DNA of 64,000 bases, taken from Pyropia yezoensis. Taxonomy: Eukaryota; Rhodophyta; Bangiophyceae; Bangiales; Bangiaceae. Of the stretch, positions 42,915 through 54,267 are shown in pieces. The translations under genes and the position numbers were made by a program. The DNA lies in NCBI GenBank assembly GCA_009829735.1, contig CM020618.1, positions 150,246 through 214,245 on the forward strand. Direction: 5' to 3'. The stretch's first letter is position 1; each line of letters opens with the position of its first letter. The notes beneath the pieces are model-generated. The model worked only from the letters and a program-made list of their open reading frames with translations, made no database searches and was not told the DNA's origin.

Positions 42915-45900
42915 CCAAGTGGGCCAGGAGGACGAACCAACCGTGCCGGATACTGCGGCGACCTAAGGGAGTCCGCCCACCTCGGGTAGGACTCCCCAAG
43001 AACGTAAACCCACGTCGGGTCATCGCGGTGCTGACGGGTGAGAACTTCCAGGTGGCTGGACGGGTGCAACTTGCCCCCGGCCGTGCATGCTGTACCCGTA
43101 TCGTACTTGATACCGGGTCAGGAGCCTCCTTGATACGCAAGTCGCTATTACCAAAGGAGGTGAAGCTCCAACGCTGGAGGTCCAAAGCTGACCATATGAT
43201 TGACATCAATGGTGGGGTACTTCCCATCGTTGGTGCCGTGACCCTACCAACTAGGTTGGGGACCCATGAGGTCGACGTGACCTATGGCGTAGTTGAGAAT
43301 ATATCGGTACCCCTGCTTCTGGGTACCCCTTATGTTGTTACACAAGTGCCTTTGATTTGTGGCCCTGAGTACTGGGTCAAGTTGATGAATGGGGAGACTA
43401 TCCCCATCCTTGGTAAGGGGAAGTCTGTGGCTCCTGTGACAGTCTCACAGTCGAAGCCTGTTTGCTCTGTGAGGGAAGGGTTTACTGCTACCCTGCGTCT
43501 AGCCCGTAAAGTCACGTTGCCCCCCAACTCGGTGGCGCACGTTGATGTTGTAACTGATTTTACGGGGAACGGGTTGGTGCACCCTCACCCCCGTCTTGCT
43601 CGCAAGCACCAAGTGCATGTTGCCCTTGGCACGATGGACTCCAAAGCCGGAGTCCCGTGGAGGATCCAGGTGATGAACCTGAGCCCGACGCCCAAGTACT
43701 TCAAGTCGGGAGCCAAGTTCGGCTATATCGACCAACACGAGGGACCGGTAGTAGCGGTCACCCTCAACGCGGGCGCAAGTAGCGACCCGAAGTCCGGAAA
43801 GGAGAAGCATCAAGCCAAGTCGGCCGCCTCTCCTCGACCCCATGTGAACATGGAGGGTGTCCCCCCCAGGTTGAGGGTTCAAGTTGAACGCCTCTTGGAC
43901 CAATATCACAAGTTGTGGGACGGTCAATTGGGACTCATGAGAGCCACCCAACACCGGATCGAGTTGAAGCCCGGTGCACCCCCTATACGCCAACAACCGT
44001 ATAGGGGAGTACCTCGTTCAAGGGCCCTCGTTAAGGAGCAAGTTGCTCGCATGGAGGCCCTCGATGTGATCGAGGCCAGCAACGCCGAGTGGGCGAGTCC
44101 GGTGGTTATCGTCCCCAAAGTTGATGGGACCCCCCGGTTTTGTATCGACTACCGTAAGCTCAACGAGAGCACGGTGAAGGACAGTTATCCCCTACCTAGG
44201 ATGGATGACTGTCTGGACTCTCTGGGGGAGGCAAACGTGTTCTCTACCCTGGACTGTAACGCGGGGTACTGGCAAATTCCCATTGCCCCGGAGGACAGGC
44301 ATAAAACTACCTTTACCTGTCACTGTGGTACCTACCAGTGCAAGCGTCTACCGTTTGGTCTGTGTAACGCGCCGGCAACTTTCCAGCGCGCTATGGACAT
44401 GATTCTGGCCGGAGTACGGTGGCAGATCTGTCTTGTGTACCTAGACGATATCATTGTGTTCTCCCGAAGTCCGGAGGAACACATTGGCCATCTTGGCCAG
44501 GTGTTCAAGCTACTTGCTGACGCCGGTGTGTCACTGAAGGCGAGTAAGTGCCACCTCTTTACTCAAGAGGTGGAGTACTTGGGACATGTTGTCCATCCGG
44601 GGCGTCTCAGTGTTAACGAGAAGAACTTGAGGGCCATTCGTAAGGCTCAGTACCCCCGGACCCAGACCCAGATGAGGAGCTTCCTCGGGATGTGTAACGT
44701 GTACCGACGTTTCACCAAGGGCTTCGCCAAGGTGGCGAAGCCGTTGAATGAGCTAGTGAGCTCAACGCTACCGAAGAACCTGCCTCCCCCAAGTCGGGTG
44801 GAGCAGGATTCCTTTGAGACTCTTCGGGACCTTCTGCTGAAGCCCCCCATCTTGGCTATTCCCAGGTTGGAAGGCCACTACATCCTGGATGTGGACGCTA
44901 GCTACGACCAACTTGGTTGTGTGTTGCTTCAGCAGCAGCCGGACAAGGAGTACTTGCCGGTGGGATACTTTAGTAAGGGGCTGAACTCGGCCGAGAAGAA
45001 CTACGGAGTCACCGAGTTGGAAGGACTCGCCGTGGTGTGGGCGGTGACGTCACTTCGTCACTACCTGGAGGGTGAGAAGTTCCTCATCCGCTGTGACCAC
45101 CGCGCGTTGCAGTTCATCTTTAAGACGGACTGTACGAATACTCGTCTCAACCGGTGGAGGGTGCGACTGGCACCCTTCAAGTTTGACATTGAATACCGAC
45201 CTGGCAGGCAACATGCCCTTGCCGATGGCCTCTCTCGGGTAGCCACCGAGGGGCTGGACACTAACCCAGTCGATGAGGACATCCCCATCGTGGGGGTAGT
45301 CACGCGCTCGGGTCAGGCGTTGAACCCCGAGGCGCCAGGGAACAAGAAGTACTTGCCCCTGTCCCTGGACGAGGTGGTGAAGGCCCAGGCCGAGGATCCC
45401 TTCTGCAAGTCGCAGAGGGATATACTGGATACAGTGGTAGAGACGCGTTTCTTTCTGGGAGACGATGGCCTCCTCATGAGGAGGGGGATATTCCAGGGGA
45501 CCGAACAACTTGTCGTCCCCGCATCCCTCAAGGACAGTATCCTTGAGAGGGAGCACAACGCTCCCACGGTGGACACCTGGGGTCTAGTAAACTGTACCAG
45601 ACCCTGAGGACCAGGTACTACTGGCCGTCCATGGTGGTGGACATCTACAGTTGGGTGGCTGCCTGCACAAGTTGTGCACAGAATCGTCTGATGGAACGGC
45701 GGCCTACTACGGCTATGCTATTGTTCCCGGCCAGGGAGCCCTTCGCCGCGTTGGCGATGGACATCCTTGGGCCACTGCCTGTGACCGAGGAGGGCAACCA
45801 GTACCTCCTGGTCATCTGTGACCGCTTCACGAAACTTACGCGAGCGATCCCACTGGCAGAGATCACGGCCATGTCGGTCGTGTCAGCCTTCCTAGATCAC

Positions 45901-46850
45901 TGGGTTGCCGCGTATGGCATCCCAGATAGTACACTATCGGACAATGGACCGCAATTTGCGTCTGTACTGTTTCAGGGAGTGCTGGATATGTTGGGGGTTA
46001 AGGCAAACTATGCCACCCCCTACCACCCACAAACTAATGGGCAGGTGGAGCGCTTCAACAAAACTATTGTTAGGCAGCTGCGCCACTATGTGAGTGAGCA
46101 CGTGAAGACGTGGGACCAATACATTTCTATCCTTACTACTGCCTACAATTCGCAGGTTCACTCATCTACAGGGGAAGTACCCCTCGCTTTTGTGACCCCC
46201 CGTCGCGTGCGGTCTATTGCCGTGCGGCGGTCGCTCCCAACTAGGGAGGATGGTGGCAGTACGCCTACTCCTACTGAGAGTAAGGCGGAGTTCGCCGCTA
46301 GGCTTGAAAACCTCATCCCTAAAGTCAGGGCTGAGATGGACAAAGCACAAAAGCGCTACAAGCGTACCTTTGACAAAAGGTGCGCAATGCTAAACATGTC
46401 CCCGAGCAGGGTGACTGGGTGCTGGTACACTCGCACACCCCAACTGGGGGTAAGCTGGTATTCCAGACGAAGGGACCGTACCAGGTCCTTCGTACTGATG
46501 GGCGGCGCTTCACCATCGAAAGTGACGATGGGGTCCGCACAGTGAACGGACAGGACGTGGTCAAAGTTGCACCACCGCCTGCAGGCGACCCAGCTTGGGC
46601 GCGTGCGTTGGAATCGTGGCGCCTCCCCTCACTGCCTGCGGCCAAACAGGGCCCACAGGAGTACGTGTTCGATAAGTTCATCGACCACGGATGGGATGAA
46701 GACACTGACCGCCTCATGTTGAGGGTGCGTTGGTTTGGCTACAAAGCCAAGGATGATACGTGGGAGTATGTGGAGGACCTTCCCGCTGAGAAGGTCCGGG
46801 CGTACTGTGCCCGGAAGGAGATAGACCCTAACAGCCCTCCCTCAACGTGA
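42867..46850 (+). CDS. pol: pol, element B (protease-RT-RNase H-integrase-chromodomain)
   Basis: First ATG in frame 42869. Protease DTGS is at 81-84 and RT YLDD at 524-527. RNase H follows (LDVDASYDQLGC, RCDHRALQF), then an uninterrupted link into the integrase zinc finger up to 45607. One C missing at about 45564 shifts to the frame 45607-46545 (HGGHLG, CTSCAQNR, MDILGPLP, LSDNGPQF, GQVERF: the catalytic D, D, E are intact). One G missing near 46380 shifts to 46380-46850, which carries the chromodomain (YVFDKFIDHGWDED, RVRWFGY, DTWEYVEDLP). Adding one base at each site restores one continuous reading frame, so these may be sequencing errors. Confidence 0.9.
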
Positions 46851-46960
46851 GGGAAGGCCGAGCAACAGTGCCAAGAGAGTGCTTCAAGTCGAAGTGGTAC
46901 GCAGAGTGGCTTTTAACAACAGCCCTAACCCTCACACTCTCACAACAAAGGCAGCTCCAA

Positions 46961-49073
46961 CTAGGCACGCATGCTAGACTCTCCCACTCCACGGCCCTCG
47001 CCCTCCGTGGAGGCGAGCGGCGAGACCCACGCCGATAACGGTCTCCACTCGTTGGAGGGGCGGCGGCTCCAAGTCGGAACCGTCGCGCCCTCACGGTCGC
47101 GAAAGGGCGCCGACCGTGGCCACTCTTCTGCCTGGTCTTGCGCGCAAGTTTGCGACGCAGACGCTGGACAGACTCCGTCTCCGACGGGGTAGAGGACTCC
47201 GAAACGGAGTAAGACAACTCGTCTTCCGATACGGAAGGAGAGCGCCGCGAGTGTCGGCGACGACGGCGAGGAGGCGAGTATGCCCGGCTCGCGCGACGTT
47301 TGCCACGCCCAAGTGGGGGCTGGCTGGGGCATAATAGCCCCAATGCGAGCCAACTCGGCTGTCATAAACTCCGCCACCGACTCGCAACTCGCGGTCGCCA
47401 CTGCAGTACGAACGCGCTCCTCAAGTTGAGGAGTCTCGGAACTCTGTAGGGTTGCGGTCGACGCGGCCAACCAGGAAATGGTGCGCACCAACGTGGTGAT
47501 CATCATCTCTGAGGTTAGAGGCGTGGGCGGCAACACCAACTTGGGGTATACCGTCAGGAGGGTGGCCCCCAAGTTGGGGGACACCGGGTGGAAGACTCCA
47601 CGGCCACGCTGATCGGGATGTTCCCGTGAGGTTGGAAAGGAACAGGAGGAAGCGGAGGGGCCGCCGAGGTGGCGGTACCCGGGTGTAACTGCGACCCCGA
47701 CTTGGGGCCCCCGCAGTAGGTTGAGTCATATGTCATCATATGAGGGCACGGCCATAACTATGGGCTTGTCCGGGGGTGGCGCAGTGTGGCGATCCACCCC
47801 CGGGGCATACGGGTAGTCCCCGATGCCCAACCCCTCTCGTAGGACCACACGGCCGTCGTGAAGTTCACGAGCGACCCACACGAACTGGCGAAGTGCGCCA
47901 TCGTCCTTGGGCCACGAGTGGGGCGGCGCAACTTGTGCTCAATGCTCTCCCACTCGATAAACTTATGGAGCCGGAGCATCTCCTCAAGTAGAGTGAGTTG
48001 TCCTGATGAGCACCCCTCAGCAACTAGCTGAGGGGTGAGCTGTTCCAACCTTGGGGGACCGGAGGGGGAGATGCCAGAGCATCCCGCGCCGCTGAACACA
48101 GGACACCCAGGTCGACATGACCTCGAGGAGCCACTGGGTGGCCAACATGGCCCACACCAGGTGATCAGGGGCAGCCGTCAACATGACGGAGCCGAAGTGG
48201 TCAAGCAACCGTGGCAACAAGCCGGGAACCCGTAGGGGACCTCAACTTGAGGCCACCACTCGGGCTTTTTTGGATAGTACTGCTCCTTGCTGGCAGCAGA
48301 CTGTTGAGAAACTCAAGTTGAGCCGAGTTCACCAAGTAGGGACCTCGCCGGAAGTCTTTCTCCATCCGCACATCAAAGTGATGAGTGTGCGGATCGGCTC
48401 GTGGAGGTACGGTGGGCGAGTTGCCACAGCGTCCCACGTGAAGGTCGGCAAGTCGCCGGGACCCGGGATAGTTCCCCCGCGGTCCACCATGGCCTTGGCA
48501 CGCTGAACGTCCTCAACCTCCTCATCGTCCAGGAAGGCAAACTGGACCGTCCTGAAGCGGCAGGGAACCCGAACCTACGGGGATACTTCCCCGTAGGCGG
48601 TCCCATACCCGGCCCATCGCTGCGCCAAGTCGGCCACAGCGAAGAACAGTCAGCCCCTCCTCATAGAGAGGCCAAGCGGGGTAAAACCACCGCCCCAAGG
48701 CCTCACGCGGGACAACTTGTCCCGCCCCGGGGGAGACCCCGCCGTCAACCCAAAGCCGGGCGACGCGGGAGTCCCGTCCCCCGGAGCGATCGGGAGCCCC
48801 CGCCGGAAGTCCCGGCGGGTGCTGCCCCGTAGGAGGTGTCCTCCATGCGCTCGTCAAGAGAGTCCGTCTCCACTCCGGAGTCGCCATGGCTCTCCCCAAG
48901 TTGGGGAGAGACGCTCTGGCTATCGCAGCACGAGACCCACCTCGAGTTGAGGGGGACTCGGATCGTGGGTATACGGGTGGCCTCCCAGCGTGGGCGGGCC
49001 CAGTGGAAGGTGAAGGGGAGGTGGTGGTGATGGTGAAGTGTGAACTGAGGAGAGCAAGCTGCCGAGTGGGCAA
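46961..49073 (-). CDS. Antisense third gene of element B, frames split
   Basis: Minus-strand frames reproduce, in order, the blocks of the element A antisense protein: RVWDRL (A: DVWYRR), FAFLDDEEVEDVQRAKAM (A: LLCLADAPEVQAL), EWWPQVEVPYGFPA (A: GWWETVEVPCGFPA), HFGSVMLTA, MLATQWLLEVMSTW, RGMLWHLP (A: RGYLWHLP), LLEEMLRLHKFIEWESIEHK, RQFVWVARELHDGRVVLREG followed by YPYAPGV (A: LFLREG, then LPYAEGV), and SPNLGATLLTVYP with TLVRTISWLAAS. Several one-base shifts separate the frames, so boundaries are approximate; MEDTSYGAAPAG near 48843 is a possible start. Conservation of block order and of hydrophobic and aromatic positions across diverged DNA argues for a real protein. Function unknown. Confidence 0.65.
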
Positions 49074-49212
49074 GCTTGAGGAGAGGGGCGGTCAACGTGA
49101 CCGCCTCCACATCCGCGTTACTTACTCAAGGGGGGACAGGCAAGTTCGCGCCCCCACGCCGAGACGTGCGTTTACGCACCCCCTTACAGGGCCGACCGGG
49201 TCGGTCGGAACT

Positions 49213-49225
49213 GAGGAGAGGGGAG
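49213..49225 (+). other. Polypurine tract, element B
   Basis: GAGGAGAGGGGAG, 13 purines directly before the 3' LTR. Confidence 0.85.
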
Positions 49226-49689
49226 TGTGGCAGTATTGACCCCTAGGTAGGGGGGCAACACGTGCCATGCAAGGGGCGGCAGGCCACTAGCCTGATCCGT
49301 TCCTCCCCTGCATTTGGGTCCGTATTCCTAAGTTGGGATAGTTAGCTTAGTAGTAAATCCAACTTGGATTTGAGGGTTTTCTGCATTTATCGTCTTGAAT
49401 TTTCGTGTGGCCCGGTGGGCAGGTGCTGGGGTGGGAGATTCTGAGTGGCGAGATTCTGAGTGGACCCTGGGGGGATAAGGGGAGGGACAGCGGGGCTTGG
49501 CCCTGCGTCCCCGTCCCGACCAAGAAACTGATGGACCACACACCATCCTTTGTTTGTCCGTTGGGGGTTTGCCCCACACAGGGACAGAGTGTGTGCGACT
49601 TGCACTTCTTCCGGTTCCCCCGACACGGGAGGCAGCCCTAGCACACCGCCCCAACTTGGGTGCCGTGTGTGCTAGTGGTTTTTGCCACA
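49226..49689 (+). repeat. 3' LTR of element B
   Basis: 464 bp; five bases shorter than the 5' copy, mostly through one-base losses in C, T or A runs plus a few substitutions (for example CCCCCAGG to CCCCTAGG). Followed by GCTGG. Confidence 0.93.
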
Positions 49690-49893
49690 GCTGGCACCGC
49701 CGACTTGATGGGCTACTTCATGGCGCACCCCCCGTATATAGTCGAATAATGACTGTATGGTACGTTGCACAAAAAAGATACATCGAGCATTATTTTCTTT
49801 CTTCTCCGGCGTTGTTCGGGCCACACCCTCGGCCAATCAGGTGCCTCGGGAATTTGCCCCGGTGTAATGGACTGGTCCTGCTTGATGGTGGGC

Positions 49894-50242
49894 NNNNNNN
49901 NNNNNNNNNNNNNNNNNNNNNNNNNNNNNNNNNNNNNNNNNNNNNNNNNNNNNNNNNNNNNNNNNNNNNNNNNNNNNNNNNNNNNNNNNNNNNNNNNNNN
50001 NNNNNNNNNNNNNNNNNNNNNNNNNNNNNNNNNNNNNNNNNNNNNNNNNNNNNNNNNNNNNNNNNNNNNNNNNNNNNNNNNNNNNNNNNNNNNNNNNNNN
50101 NNNNNNNNNNNNNNNNNNNNNNNNNNNNNNNNNNNNNNNNNNNNNNNNNNNNNNNNNNNNNNNNNNNNNNNNNNNNNNNNNNNNNNNNNNNNNNNNNNNN
50201 NNNNNNNNNNNNNNNNNNNNNNNNNNNNNNNNNNNNNNNNNN
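49894..50242. other. Assembly gap (349 N)
   Basis: A run of N about 200 bp after element B. Confidence 0.99.
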
Positions 50243-52562
50243 GAGAAAGGGGTCGTCCCCAGGGCCATCGACTGCTGGGACGTCCGCGACTGTCGACACG
50301 ACGGTGGGGTTAAAATGGAGAAGGTCCGACCCGCCACGGCGGCGGTGTGAGTCACCACGCCGCTCGGCGCGGGCCGTTTGTGGAAGCTTCTGACCTCACC
50401 GAGGACACGTGCTCTGAGCTGTGCGAGGCCGCAACGGCGGCTGTTCGTACCGTTGTCACCTGCCTCCAGAGGAGCCTCTGGTGCCTCTCGGCGCCGCCAC
50501 GGAGCTGACAGTCTGGAGGTGGACATCGATCGCATTTGACAGCGGCGTGCCCTGGAAGAGTGTGGACCAGTGTTTTCAATCCTAAGACCAATACCCTTGC
50601 CAGCGGCCGCACGATGGCGGCGCGGGGAGGCAGCATAGAAAACGGCGGTGACAGTTGCACCCGCCAGGACTGAAGGCGTTGGCCGCGTGTCCTTGCGCCC
50701 CGCTGTACACGGGGCCACGGCGGCGAGGCAACAATGAATATCTCTCTTGTGCGATTCATGTCGTGGTGGCGGATTGCAGCTCACATTGCACAACCTCCAC
50801 TCAAGCCAACGCAATGGAGGCGGTGGAATCCAAATCTCCGACTTCCACCACGCCGACAAGTTCTCCACGTGAGCGTCGACGCGACGGCGCGGGGGCCATC
50901 TTTTGATTTTCAGTGCCGTGTGACGTGGCGGCCCTTGCCCGAACTGGCGCACGCCTGGAGGGGAGGGGCGGCACGCGCCCTCCCCACTTTCTCACCCCCC
51001 CCAACCGGCCCTAGCCAAGCTAGAGGGCTGACCACGGCGCCGTCGGCCTGCTGCCGGAGACCCGTCCCGCTCCTGCCGCCGTGCAACGTGTCGATGCTTC
51101 CACGAGGGCCCAGAGGGGTTGGCCGCCCCGCCCCCCCAGCCCGTCGGCCAGCGCTGCGCAGCGTGCGCCAGGCCGGGCGCCACGGCTCGCTTGTGGGGCC
51201 CGTTGGCGTGGGCGACCGCGCGACATGCAATGCGGAGGGCCGCGTGCTGAATCACCCTGCAACAGCCGTCGTGGCCGACACGCTGCGGCGTAGTGAGCAC
51301 AGCCAGCGACGGCGGGGGGGGGGGGGCGGACGGGGAGGGTGCAGGACGTGACCCCAGTCACAGCCGTGCAGGCACCCTCGTACGGTGAGGACGTGCAACG
51401 GTGTCTTCCCCGGTCCGACTGGGAGCGTCGTACCACCCTGCTACCACCACACCACCTGGCTGTCGTTCGTCGTGTGCACGGCTTGCTGCGCTCACTGGCG
51501 CCTCGACTGTGCTGGAGCTGCAGCGCTCATCTTCAATCTTCAACTTGCGGCGCTCCCTTTCCTGGTGTTCTCGCGCTCAGCCGCCACCCCTCCCCACCCC
51601 CTGGGCACCCGCACTGTCCACACCTCTCCCCATCCTGCCCGTTGGGCCCACCGGACACGGTACGCTTGCGATTCTGCGGCGCTTTCCGTGGAACGGCCCG
51701 CGCTGAGGCTGGGTTGGTGGTCTGGCCGTGCCTGGACGGTCCCGTCCGCCCAGGCGGTGGGCAGCGGTACCTGCCAGTCGGTTGTGGCTTGGCACTGGCG
51801 CGACGTCGGCAGCTCATCCGTGTCGTGCGCGGCAACGACGCGCCGCGCGCAGCGGGTCTGGGGGTCGCGCTCGGCGAGCCCTACTGACGAGTAGTGCGTC
51901 TCGGTTGTCGTCATCCCCTCGGTTTGTGTTCGCGTCTGTATCTCGCTGGCCGGTGGCATTTGATACCCTGGTTGGCGTCGTGTTACGCTCGGACTGCCGC
52001 GTCTTTGCTGTGTACCAATCGTATTGTCCACCCATTGTGCAACTGCTGTGCGTGGCTGCGGTGCTGTTGCTCTGGGGTCTTGCCCGCTCTCCCACTGTCG
52101 GTGTGACGGCGTGCTTCACACCCTGCTTCTGACTGATCAGTCGACGAGCTCGGCGACCATGGCGTCGGTATCATTATCGCGCGCTGCCATGCGCAAGGTC
52201 GAGAACTGGCCGCTAATGCTGCCTCGGCGGCGGTGGGCCCCACCCTGCAGCAGCGCGGTGTTAACCGGGTCACTGCCACATGGGCGTCAGCGGGAACCCA
52301 CTCTGGGGCTTTGCGGCGCGTGCCAGCGGCGCCAACTTCGTCATCTGCCGACTCACCCTTATCCTTTGCTGCTGCCGCTGCACCTCGAGTCATCCCATGG
52401 CCCGCCAGTCCGGGGATGGATGTGATCAAGATGGCGTGCGAGGCCCGCGCTGCGGGGCACGCTGCCGCGGCTGCACCGGCGGCATCTGCGCCCGGCTTGC
52501 GTCGCGTCCACCATTAGCGCCCGGGGCCTCCGCCTGCGCAATGGTCTCGCGCGCGCTCGCAG
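50243..52562. other. No confidently recognised gene
   Basis: GC-rich with short frames on both strands. ATG 52159 (MASVSLSRAAMRKVENW) could start the leader of the kinase gene downstream, but frame changes before 52563 prevent a firm link. A G-run of about 13 lies near 51315. Nothing else is supported. Confidence 0.35.
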
Positions 52563-54267
52563 TTGGCGGCGGCATCTCTTGGTCACGGCAACGACGTGAG
52601 GGTGCCGTCTGCCGCGGCTGCGTCGGCGTCTCAGTCAGTGGCAGCGGTGGCTGTCCCCAGGTCGCACCGGTCTGGGGGCGTCGTGTCCATCAGGGCGCCG
52701 ACGGCCCCGCCGACAGTCGACGAGCGGGCGGACTCGCACACGCCGCTGGCCAGCAGGAGCTACTCTGCGCGGGCGGAAGTGGTGTTCCAGTCAGTGTGGT
52801 CGCGCATGGAAGCCGAGGGATGCGTCATGTCCTTCCCGACTGAGGGTTGTTTGGCTCAATGGCGCCCCAGGATCAGGCAAGGTACGTTGTTGCGGATGTT
52901 TGGGTGCGTTATTGTGTTGGGTGGTGGTGTCTACGGTTGTTGTGTTTTGGCGGTCCTTGTCAATAAGTGTGGACGCGCCCGACTAGGACCTGACGGTTAC
53001 TGACTGACTTGATGTCGGTGCTGTCTGTCTCTTTTCTGACTGCCACATTCTCCTGGCCTTCGCGTGTGTTCCTGCACGGGCAGGGCACGAACCGAGTTCA
53101 TCCTGAGGGCTCGCGGCATCAAAGCCGCTCCCATTGTCATGTCGGACCTGTTGCGGAAGGAAGCCGAAGGAAGTGCCGCGTCGGGTCTCGCTAGCGCCAT
53201 GAGCAGCGGAGACATGATTGCCGACGATGTGGCGGTGGAAAAGCTATTTCGCGCGCTTCTGGCACCGTCGGCAGCAGCGGGTGTGCTCGTGGACGGCTTC
53301 CCGCGTACGCCGCTGCAAGTCGAGTGCCTGACGCTGCTTGCAGACAAGATGCGGGAGCTCCACGCCGAGCACTATTGCTCATCCTCCCCCAACACGGTGG
53401 CGCCTGACTTTTCGGAAGCGGTAGCTGTATCTACAGCCGCTCACCGGGCGGGGACGTCCCCTCCGCGCGTCCTCTTTCCGCCTCCCCGCTTTCTTGTGGC
53501 CATTTCTGTATGTGTCGGAAGCCGAGTCCATTTCCCGCCAGTTGAACCGCGGTCGCGAGGCGGCGGCTCACAACGCGAAGGTCCGCGACACCGGTGTCGG
53601 CGAGTTGGTGGAGGAGCGGCCCACCGACGCGGACGCGGAGCTCGTGTCTCGCCGATACGGCATCTTTGTGCGGCACCGCAACACCCTGCTCGGTCTTGCG
53701 GACCGGTTCCCCTGCACGATCATAGACGCCAGTGACAGCGTGGCGGATGTACAGCGGCGTCTGGTCCTCGAGTTTGCGACGCAGGAGCTGTCGGCTCGCA
53801 CCTACACCGCTGTCGCATCCATCCCCCGCGCCACCCGGGTGAGGGAACGTGCGCGGCCTGAACTAGTTGCCCGTCTGGACGAGTGGGAACGTACCCAGCG
53901 GCCGCTCTTTGCCTCGGCCGTGCGGATGATTAGCGAGCAGTTTATCCCGGCTTGTCGGCGCGCCGCTTTTGCAGGAGTTGCGGTGGTCAAGGTGAGCCCT
54001 ACGTCCGAAGGGTGGAAGGAGCTCCAACAGCCACTGTGTGTGGACCTGGTGGTGGATATCCTGAGCGAGCGCGGCTACTCGGTGCGGCACGATGTGGTGA
54101 GCCAGCAGGTGCCGACGCGTGTGGACCTGGAGACAGGACTGATTGAGTGCGACGATGGACACCCACCGGTTCGTGGTGCAGTTCCCGTGCGCGCAGCTTA
54201 ACCGCTCTGAGTCCCTCAAAGCGCTGCTGGGGCGTGAGGAGGAGGTGGACCGGGACTATGACCTCTG
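52563..54267 (+). CDS. Nucleoside monophosphate (adenylate) kinase family protein, two exons
   Basis: Exon 1 (5' end uncertain) has FQSVWSRMEAEG, then FPTE and the P-loop WLNGAPGSGK ending at 52881. A 202-nt GT-AG intron (GTACGT...GGGCAG) follows. Exon 2 has EFILRARGIKAAPIVMSDLL, then VLVDGFPRTPLQVE (NMP-binding DGFPRT), LYVSEAESISRQLNRGR (lid-side Arg), KVRDTGVGELVEERPTDADA, ADRFPCTIIDAS. A C-terminal extension follows: FASAVRMISEQFIPACRR, LVVDILSERGYSVRHDVV, and after a shift near 54158 VVQFPCAQLNRSESLKALL to stop 54265-54267. The family with this extension (WLNGAPG, DTGVGEL, ILSERGY) is found in algae and some bacteria. It transfers phosphate from ATP to a nucleoside monophosphate. Small shifts at the P-loop, near 53090 and 53503 break the frame; the T-run at 53503 suggests error. 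Confidence 0.75.
52882..53083 (+). other. Spliceosomal intron in the kinase gene
   Basis: Donor AAG|GTACGT directly after the P-loop lysine codon. Acceptor is a pyrimidine-rich stretch ending CACGGGCAG, with CTGAC branch-like motifs upstream (for example TTCTGACTGCC near 53035). Splicing restores the P-loop Gly-Lys-Gly-Thr. Confidence 0.7.

Larger units (their letters stand above)
40338..49689 (+). mobile_element. Complete chromovirus-like Ty3/Gypsy retrotransposon B
   Basis: A 9,352-bp element bounded by LTRs of 469 and 464 bp and a perfect 5-bp target duplication. Same plan as element A: primer site, gag, -1 frameshift signal, pol with chromodomain, antisense third gene, polypurine tract. 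The LTR copies differ at about eight sites, several of them single-base length differences in homopolymers. Pol has two and the antisense gene several one-base shifts, most repaired by adding one G or C. It lies 205 bp after the pogo/Tigger stop. A and B belong to one family but are clearly diverged at DNA level. Confidence 0.92.

Noticed and set aside
47540..48960. Recurrent CCAAGTTGG words in element B as a regulatory repeat
   Set aside because: They are spread through coding frames (Lys-Leu and Asn-Leu codon pairs on either strand) without regular spacing, so codon preference explains them.
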